Shown one piece after another: positions 6,393 to 10,824 of a stretch of DNA of 10,824 bases (position 1 is the stretch's first letter; the number at the start of each line of letters is the position of its first letter). Position numbers and translations under genes: made by a program. Source of the stretch: Dehalococcoidales bacterium (lineage in GTDB: Bacteria; Chloroflexota; Dehalococcoidia; Dehalococcoidales; RBG-16-60-22); assembly GCA_030603605.1 (NCBI GenBank), contig JAUVXN010000039.1, positions 1 through 10,824 of the forward strand, read 5' to 3'. A model generated the notes under the pieces. It had not been told where the DNA came from. It searched no databases and was given only the letters and a program-made list of their open reading frames with translations.

Positions 6393-7124
6393 TCACATAA
6401 ATCCCTGAAACCTTTTCTTAACCACAGCTAAGTAAACATAGTTAATCATGGTAACAAAGTCAAAGATTGGCAGATTAACGGCTTCCTGAACTGCTGCTCC
6501 GTAAGGCGGCATGACGCTGCATTCCATTAGAATTGCCTTAACCCTAGGTTCTTCTTGTATCATTTCTTCGGCTGAAGCAACTAACTCCTTCTCCATTTGA
6601 ACCGAGTCGAGTGTCCCTTCTTCGATAACAACTGTCCTGTACCAATTTTCTTTACTTTCCATCCCCTTAATATAAAGAGGAATAGAGCTATCAACCCCCA
6701 CCTTGGCCAATAAAGAAGCATCAAGTGATTGAGAGTTAGCTGTTAGTATCCCCACCTTTTCGCCATCACCGAGTGTTCTGGAGATAAAAGGCACTTGGAG
6801 GAGGCTAGACAGAAAGACCGGTACCTCGAGCTGATTGGCAAGTTCCTGTTGAAATAATGCCATAAAGCCACAACAACCTGTTACCGCCTTTACCCCTTCT
6901 TTAACGAGCTCTTTCGTTGCTTCGAGCAATAACGCAAGTTTCGTTTTATCATGGGCGAATAGGTGTTTTATCCGAAGACCTTTTACCCTCTGAAACCGCA
7001 CCGGGAAAGAATAGGTTGAAGCGTTTCCCACGTCACCCGGTATGAAAGGGACGCGACCTTCAGGCATAAGAAGCCCTATGGCTTCCCCATAATTGGACTG
7101 CTCTCCTCTGGCTTTATAAAGCAA
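6393..7124 (-). CDS. Aspartate/glutamate/hydantoin racemase-family protein
   Basis: About 243 aa. Members of this family interconvert stereoisomers or double-bond isomers using two cysteines as acid and base. The N-terminus KARGEQSNYGEAIGLLM and FIPGDVGNASTYSFPVRF match a subfamily annotated as Asp/Glu racemase-like. The catalytic cysteines are expected at C85 in TGCCGF (82-87; relatives usually read NCGF, so an extra Cys replaces Asn) and C202 in LMECSVMPPYGAAVQ. No ATG precedes the conserved N-terminus; TTG at 7124 is chosen because AAGGGGTGAT (7138-7129) lies just upstream. The frame remains open to a TTG at 7175, overlapping the permease remnant. The actual substrate (amino acid, hydantoin, maleate-like acid) cannot be told from sequence. 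It is 41 bases from the permease remnant and about 176 bases before the M24 start. Confidence 0.88.
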   Translation of the reverse strand: MLYKARGEQSNYGEAIGLLMPEGRVPFIPGDVGNASTYSFPVRFQRVKGLRIKHLFAHDKTKLALLLEATKELVKEGVKAVTGCCGFMALFQQELANQLEVPVFLSSLLQVPFISRTLGDGEKVGILTANSQSLDASLLAKVGVDSSIPLYIKGMESKENWYRTVVIEEGTLDSVQMEKELVASAEEMIQEEPRVKAILMECSVMPPYGAAVQEAVNLPIFDFVTMINYVYLAVVKKRFQGFM

Positions 7125-7128
7125 CTTA

Positions 7129-7138
7129 ATCACCCCTT
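7129..7138 (-). promoter_or_regulatory. Ribosome binding site supporting the TTG start of the racemase gene
   Basis: AAGGGGTGAT on the minus strand resembles the full anti-16S complement with one change and ends 4 bases before the TTG at 7124. A GTG embedded in it (7133-7131) is too close to serve as the start for this site. Confidence 0.55.
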
Positions 7139-7164
7139 TCTTATGTTTACTTGGAAACCCTACC

Positions 7165-7347
7165 CTACCAGCCAATGGTAATCATCGCATTGGGCAAGAA
7201 CATGACGATATCCGGGAAGAGAATTATAAGAACGTTAGCCACCAGCATTAGGGCTAAAAACGGTGGCACCCCCCTTATCACTTCAAGATACGGTCTTCTA
7301 AAGATCGCTGCTCTCACAACAAATACCGGCATCAGCCTGATACCCCT
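7165..7347 (-). pseudogene. TRAP transporter large permease (DctM type), C-terminal remnant
   Basis: Hand translation of the minus strand gives RGIRL then a Met at 7332 and 54 further residues to a TAG at 7167-7165. It reads MPVFVVRAAIFRRPYLEVIR, then PFLALMLVANVLIILFPDIV and FLPNAM. This is the last extramembrane turn and final transmembrane helix of a DctM permease, where LFPxIxxxLP is the typical end. An in-frame stop sits just before (TGA, 7350-7348), so the rest is missing. It is not a copy of the intact permease at the right edge, whose end reads LTLMVIFPEIALWLPSLIGL. An AAGGGG about 10 bases before the Met means a 55-aa membrane peptide could still be translated. Confidence 0.75.
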
Positions 7348-7374
7348 TCATTACACATGCCAATGTTCCATTCC

Positions 7375-9156
7375 CTAAGCTCTCTTTTCAAACTTCCATG
7401 TAGGAATCATGTAGGGTATTTTCTCTCGCTTGGGTAACATTATTATAGTGGTTACTACCGGTCTCGCTTCCAGACTAACCTGACCTCCCTTATTCCTGAC
7501 AATTATGTTCTTCAGCCAATCCTTGTTATCGGTACCTGTATAGTCCTGGCGGTACATAGCTCCCCGACTTTCTTTTCGCATCAAGGAAGCACGAGCGATA
7601 ATTTCCAGAACCTGCAGCATGGCCCTGTTCTCCAGAGCTGCCACCCACTCGCGGTTGCAAACCTTTGCCTTGGACTTAGTCGCCAAGTTGGGCAAATCGT
7701 CCTTCTTCATCTTCTCAATTTCTTCAATGCAGGCGTTGAGCCCGGATTCCTGCCGGATCGGTCCTACGTACTTGAAGGCGGTGTCCTGCATCTTGCTCCG
7801 CATCTCATAGGTATCAGAACCGTCCTTCCGATTGAGCGGCTCATATACCTCCTCGTAGAACTTATCAACCTGGCTCTGGTCGATCTCAGGGAGAGGCGCA
7901 CTCTTGGCATAATCGGCGGCGTTGCCACCAGCCAGTGCGCCAAAGACCAGGCACTCGGTCACCGCATTCCCGGAGAGGCGGTTAGCCCCCATAGTGCCGC
8001 CCTGAACCTCGCCAGCGGCGTAGAGCCCGGGCACTTTAGTCTCTCCCTTGCTATTAATCCGAATGCCACCGTTCCAGTAGTGAGCCGCTGGACCCACCTC
8101 ATAGGCGACCTTTCTCGGATCCATATTGAACTCAATCAGGTTGAACTTCCCGTAGACGAAGTTGCGCCACCACGGCATATGCTCGGCACTATACTCCAGG
8201 ATCTCGTTGGGTATATGCTTGAGCGAGGCATAGATACCGCCATGCGGACCGCCCCTGCCCTGAAGGGCTTCCATAGCCATGGCAATTGAGGCTACGTCAC
8301 GGGTGGTTCCCATCTCCATCCTTACCGGGTCCCACTTCTCCATAAAGCGCACGCCGAACTGATTAAGCCACCAACCGCCCAGTGACGAGGAAAAGATATA
8401 GGGGAAATCCACTCCCTTCATGCTCTCCGGCCAGTATAAACATGCCGGGAGAAACAGTGGGAATTCCATATCCACTAGCTCTGCTCCCGCCTGATAAGCC
8501 ATAAACATTCCGTCGCCGGTGAGCTCCTCTGGGGCGGTAGTTATCGGATATAATCTCATTGCGCCCCCGGTTGCCAGAATCACTGCCTTAGCCTTGAATA
8601 CCACGAACTCACCAGTCCGGATGTTGATGCCTACAGCACCAACCACTCTCCCGTCTCTGGTGAGGAGGTTGGTGACCATGGTATCCTCACACCATCCTAT
8701 CTTACACCCACGAGTTCCCCTCTTCAGAGCTTCCATCATGGATCGACCAGTTGACACAATCCCCCGAGGATAGCGGTGCCCTGGCTCTTGGACAAAGCCG
8801 TCTATCCTCATACCCCAGTCGACCAGCTCCTTAATATATTTTGCTGCATTGTGGCAATGGGCGAGGACGACCTCCTCGTCGTTCATATACTTGCCCTCTA
8901 TGAACATATCCTGGGCAAAAGCCTCCGGGGTATCCGCCACATCCCCGTCAAGCCCAAACATCTCCTTGGCATATTGGCTGGGAAGGTCAATATCCATATC
9001 CGCGGTCACGGTGGCACCACACCTGGTGAACCTGCCCTTGGTAGTAATAAGGGGCTTTAAGCCCTTCCTGGACATTTCAATGGCTGCCCTAGAGCCCGCC
9101 CCTCCACTTCCTACAATTAGCACGTCCGTCTCAAATACCTTTCGTTCTCGTGACAC
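7375..9156 (-). CDS. Fumarate reductase/succinate dehydrogenase-family flavoprotein
   Basis: 593 aa FAD-dependent oxidoreductase, probably the catalytic subunit working with the 2Fe-2S protein encoded 42 bases upstream. GTG start at 9156 with GGAGGT 4 bases before. FAD-binding elements: GSGGAGSRAAIE (16-27), ATGG (195-198), GLYAAGEVQGG (377-387) and MGANRLSGNAVTECLVFG (389-406). The capping/active-site region keeps an Arg in GTTRDVAS (R286), a His in HYWNGGI (H359) and Arg393, matching conserved positions of fumarate reductase. The HPTG-type motif is replaced (DMEFPLFLP, 229-237), and the His that binds FAD covalently in FrdA/SdhA is missing: the region reads TRCGATVTADMD. So FAD is probably non-covalent and the substrate is not simply fumarate or succinate. 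No Tat or Sec signal, hence cytoplasmic. Adenylylsulfate reductase or aspartate oxidase are less likely given length and partners. Confidence 0.9.
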   Translation of the reverse strand: MSRERKVFETDVLIVGSGGAGSRAAIEMSRKGLKPLITTKGRFTRCGATVTADMDIDLPSQYAKEMFGLDGDVADTPEAFAQDMFIEGKYMNDEEVVLAHCHNAAKYIKELVDWGMRIDGFVQEPGHRYPRGIVSTGRSMMEALKRGTRGCKIGWCEDTMVTNLLTRDGRVVGAVGINIRTGEFVVFKAKAVILATGGAMRLYPITTAPEELTGDGMFMAYQAGAELVDMEFPLFLPACLYWPESMKGVDFPYIFSSSLGGWWLNQFGVRFMEKWDPVRMEMGTTRDVASIAMAMEALQGRGGPHGGIYASLKHIPNEILEYSAEHMPWWRNFVYGKFNLIEFNMDPRKVAYEVGPAAHYWNGGIRINSKGETKVPGLYAAGEVQGGTMGANRLSGNAVTECLVFGALAGGNAADYAKSAPLPEIDQSQVDKFYEEVYEPLNRKDGSDTYEMRSKMQDTAFKYVGPIRQESGLNACIEEIEKMKKDDLPNLATKSKAKVCNREWVAALENRAMLQVLEIIARASLMRKESRGAMYRQDYTGTDNKDWLKNIIVRNKGGQVSLEARPVVTTIIMLPKREKIPYMIPTWKFEKRA

Positions 9157-9198
9157 CTGAACCTCCGGTTAATTTCATTTTTAGTGGGGTTATTCTGT

Positions 9199-9534
9199 TT
9201 AACGAGGAGTCTCTTCAATAACAAGGTCTCTTATCACCTTACGCTTTGCCGCCGGACCTATCTTCATACCATCCTTGGCTAGAGTGGTGCAGGCGAGCTT
9301 ATTCTTCCCGTCAACTTCCACAAAGCAACCGATACACTTCCCTATACGGCATGATTTGTAATAGGTGAAAGACCTGTCATAATTCTGGTGAACGTAATCT
9401 AACGCATTCATAATGGTCATTTGGTCAATATAAGGCATTTCATATTCCTTATATTCCCCTTGCTTGGCTTCATCCTCCCTATCTTGGGAGAGGCTTCGAT
9501 AGATTTGTAATCTGATAACCTTTTTCTCCGCCAT
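9199..9534 (-). CDS. Small 2Fe-2S protein (fumarate reductase iron-sulfur N-domain only)
   Basis: 111 aa, with ATG at 9534 preceded by GAGGAG 8 bases upstream. It is a plant-type ferredoxin fold like the N-terminal half of SdhB/FrdB: the N-terminus VIRLQIYRS, then the cluster motif C62-R-I-G-K-C67-I-G-C70 and C82 in NKLACTT (spacing C-x4-C-x2-C-x11-C). The C-terminal half of FrdB, with its 4Fe-4S and 3Fe-4S clusters, is absent; the protein ends 29 residues after the last Cys. It therefore carries one cluster and probably passes electrons between the flavoprotein downstream and a soluble or membrane partner not in this window. Its first 31 bases and upstream spacer are duplicated at 6244-6323. 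Confidence 0.9.
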   Translation of the reverse strand: MAEKKVIRLQIYRSLSQDREDEAKQGEYKEYEMPYIDQMTIMNALDYVHQNYDRSFTYYKSCRIGKCIGCFVEVDGKNKLACTTLAKDGMKIGPAAKRKVIRDLVIEETPR

Positions 9535-9583
9535 AGCTTCAACTCCTCAGTTCTGTAATATGAGACTAACCTATCACAATAAA
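9504..9583. repeat. Direct repeat copy 2 (native copy at the 2Fe-2S gene start)
   Basis: The native partner of 6244-6323. It covers the first 31 bases of the 2Fe-2S gene (9504-9534) and the full 49-base spacer up to the dctM stop codon at 9584-9586. The segment carries the working ribosome binding site. Direct orientation, offset 3260 bases, 78 of 80 bases equal. Confidence 0.95.
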
Positions 9584-10824
9584 CTACAGGCCAATTAGGC
9601 TAGGCAGCCATAGGGCAATTTCGGGGAAGATAACCATTAATGTCAAGGTAAGGTATACCGGAATAAACAATGGCAATGCGGCGCGGAAGATCGTCTCGAC
9701 AGAATGCTGCGGGGCAATACCCTGCAGGACGAAAAGCGCGAGACCGAATGGCGGGGTCATAATACTGTTTTCTCCTGCGATAACGTAGGCCACCCCCCAC
9801 CATACAGGACTTATATTAAGGTCGTGAAGGATTGGCATAACCAACGGCATGGTTATGAATAGCATCGACCAAGCCTCAAGGAACATCCCGCCGATCAAAT
9901 ATACCGCGAAGAACAGCACCAACGTCCCATACCTTCCCAGTCCAAGCCCCAATACCAGTTCTTTGGTACCACTTACGATGCCGGACAGGTTGAACACATG
10001 GGCTATTACCGCAGCCATTGCCACGATGAACAGGGCGAAGCTGGTTACTTTTACAGCGTCAAAAAGGCTCGCTCTGAGTACCGCCATGTTAAAGCGCCTA
10101 TAAGCTAGGCTGACGACAATGCTGAGGAAGGCGCCAATCGCCCCTGCTTCAGTAGGGGTCGTAATGCCACTAAGGAGGAACCCGAGCACGAGCACTATTA
10201 TGAGCGCAAATGGTATCAGGTTTCTGGTTGCCACCAGCCGTTCCCGCCATGTATACTTATCCCCTTGAGGAGCTAGGTTGCGGTTCAAACTGGCAACGAT
10301 AATGACAGTGAGCATCAGGAGAAGTGCCAGCATTATCCCTGGTACAATCGCTGCTGCAAACAGGGCGACGATGGATACACGCTGCCAGGCCCCGTAAATA
10401 ATGAGCAGTGCGCTGGGCGGGATAAGAGGCGATAGGAGTGCTCCCATGCCTATACAGGCCAGGGCGAATCCGGGCTGGTAACCTCTCTCCTCCATTCTAG
10501 GATAAACCAGCCTGCCAAAGGTAGCCGTTGCCGCCACGCTTGAACCGCACATCGCACCGAAGATGGCATTGCCCGCGATAGTGCTGGTGGCTAATCCCCC
10601 GGGAAGCCTCCCCAGCCATTTCTCGATGCCATCAAAAAGGTATTCGCTAGCTCCGCTATTACTCAGAACCGCCCCCATGAGTACAAAAAGTGGCAGAGCA
10701 CTCATTGTGAAAGAATCCAGTGTCGCCCATGAGGTGTAGGCGAGCTGGTTAATGGGTTGATCGAGGAAGAACACCAGACCTATCGTGGCCACTATTGCCA
10801 AGCTCCAGGCTATCTCCAGCCCCA
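9584..10824 (-). CDS. TRAP transporter large permease (DctM type), N-terminus beyond the right edge
   Basis: Membrane subunit of a tripartite ATP-independent periplasmic transporter, which imports organic anions or other small solutes by ion symport with a periplasmic binding protein. About 412 residues are visible; the frame has no stop up to 10824 (GLEIAWSLAIVATIGLVFF at the top), so the real start is outside, probably 10-30 codons further. DctM features: SALPLFVLMGAVLSNSG, the pore-type loop GNAIFGAMCGSSVAATATFG, MGALLSPLIPPSALLIIYG, ITTPTEAGAIGAF, GGMFLEAWSMLFITMPLVMPI, NSIMTPPFGLALFVLQGIAP and the final IFPEIALWLPSLIGL. Roughly 11-12 hydrophobic segments. The small permease (DctQ) and binding protein (DctP) are not in the window and would be expected to the right. 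The stop is 49 bases before the 2Fe-2S gene, indicating an operon. Confidence 0.93.
   Translation of the reverse strand, partial: GLEIAWSLAIVATIGLVFFLDQPINQLAYTSWATLDSFTMSALPLFVLMGAVLSNSGASEYLFDGIEKWLGRLPGGLATSTIAGNAIFGAMCGSSVAATATFGRLVYPRMEERGYQPGFALACIGMGALLSPLIPPSALLIIYGAWQRVSIVALFAAAIVPGIMLALLLMLTVIIVASLNRNLAPQGDKYTWRERLVATRNLIPFALIIVLVLGFLLSGITTPTEAGAIGAFLSIVVSLAYRRFNMAVLRASLFDAVKVTSFALFIVAMAAVIAHVFNLSGIVSGTKELVLGLGLGRYGTLVLFFAVYLIGGMFLEAWSMLFITMPLVMPILHDLNISPVWWGVAYVIAGENSIMTPPFGLALFVLQGIAPQHSVETIFRAALPLFIPVYLTLTLMVIFPEIALWLPSLIGL

Noticed and set aside
7151..7378. Rightward 75-codon open frame
   Set aside because: It is antisense to the DctM remnant, whose transporter-like translation is far more convincing, and it has no recognisable homology.
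8849..9160. Rightward 103-codon open frame inside the flavoprotein gene
   Set aside because: Antisense to the FAD-binding N-terminus; no independent signal.
9600..9803. Leftward 67-codon open frame rich in Arg inside dctM
   Set aside because: Overlaps the dctM coding frame, whose membrane motifs are clear; composition is that of an out-of-frame reading.

Overview
The window looks like bacterial chromosome, with every intact gene on the minus strand. The closest overall impression is an anaerobic, Dehalococcoidia-like Chloroflexota bacterium. That assignment is an inference from protein style and gene content (flavin reductase plus small 2Fe-2S protein, TRAP uptake, intergenic repeats); no marker here proves it.

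Layout from left to right. Positions 1-2743 hold a housekeeping pair read leftward: dprA (1622-2743), then topA (1616 to beyond the left edge, so its C-terminus is missing). The dprA promoter appears to sit almost on its start codon, suggesting a leaderless mRNA. Positions 2796-3156 hold a nested inverted repeat, a strong rho-independent terminator and two tRNA-Ser genes (anticodons GGA and CGA, both with encoded CCA). Positions 3212-3744 are a scar of mobile DNA: the last 68 codons of a tyrosine recombinase (minus) joined directly to the C-terminal part of a serine recombinase (plus), both lacking their N-terminal regions. Positions 3745-3964 show no gene.

Positions 3965-10824 are an accessory metabolic cluster, again all leftward. 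In transcription order it has a TRAP transporter large permease (dctM type, cut by the right edge), a 111-aa 2Fe-2S protein, a fumarate-reductase-family flavoprotein, a remnant of a second TRAP permease, an Asp/Glu/hydantoin-racemase-family protein, an M24 (creatinase/aminopeptidase-fold) metallohydrolase and an aspartate-carbamoyltransferase-like protein. Short gaps and good ribosome binding sites suggest one or a few transcripts. The simplest reading is uptake of an organic acid or ureide-like compound, redox conversion by the flavoprotein and 2Fe-2S pair, stereochemical or C-N chemistry by the racemase-like and M24 proteins, and carbamoyl transfer or phosphorolysis by the last enzyme. The substrate is unknown.

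The most unusual points are these. (1) An 80-bp segment covering the dctM/2Fe-2S intergenic region and the first 31 bases of the 2Fe-2S gene is copied, with two differences, just upstream of the M24 gene, where it creates a 23-codon hybrid leader ORF overlapping the M24 start. (2) The carbamoyltransferase keeps its carbamoyl-phosphate site but lacks the 80s-loop Ser/Lys and the aspartate-binding Arg/Gln, so it is probably not a pyrimidine ATCase. (3) The flavoprotein lacks the HPTG-type motif and the covalent-flavin His of true fumarate reductases. (4) The cluster and the tRNA region both carry clear recombination debris.
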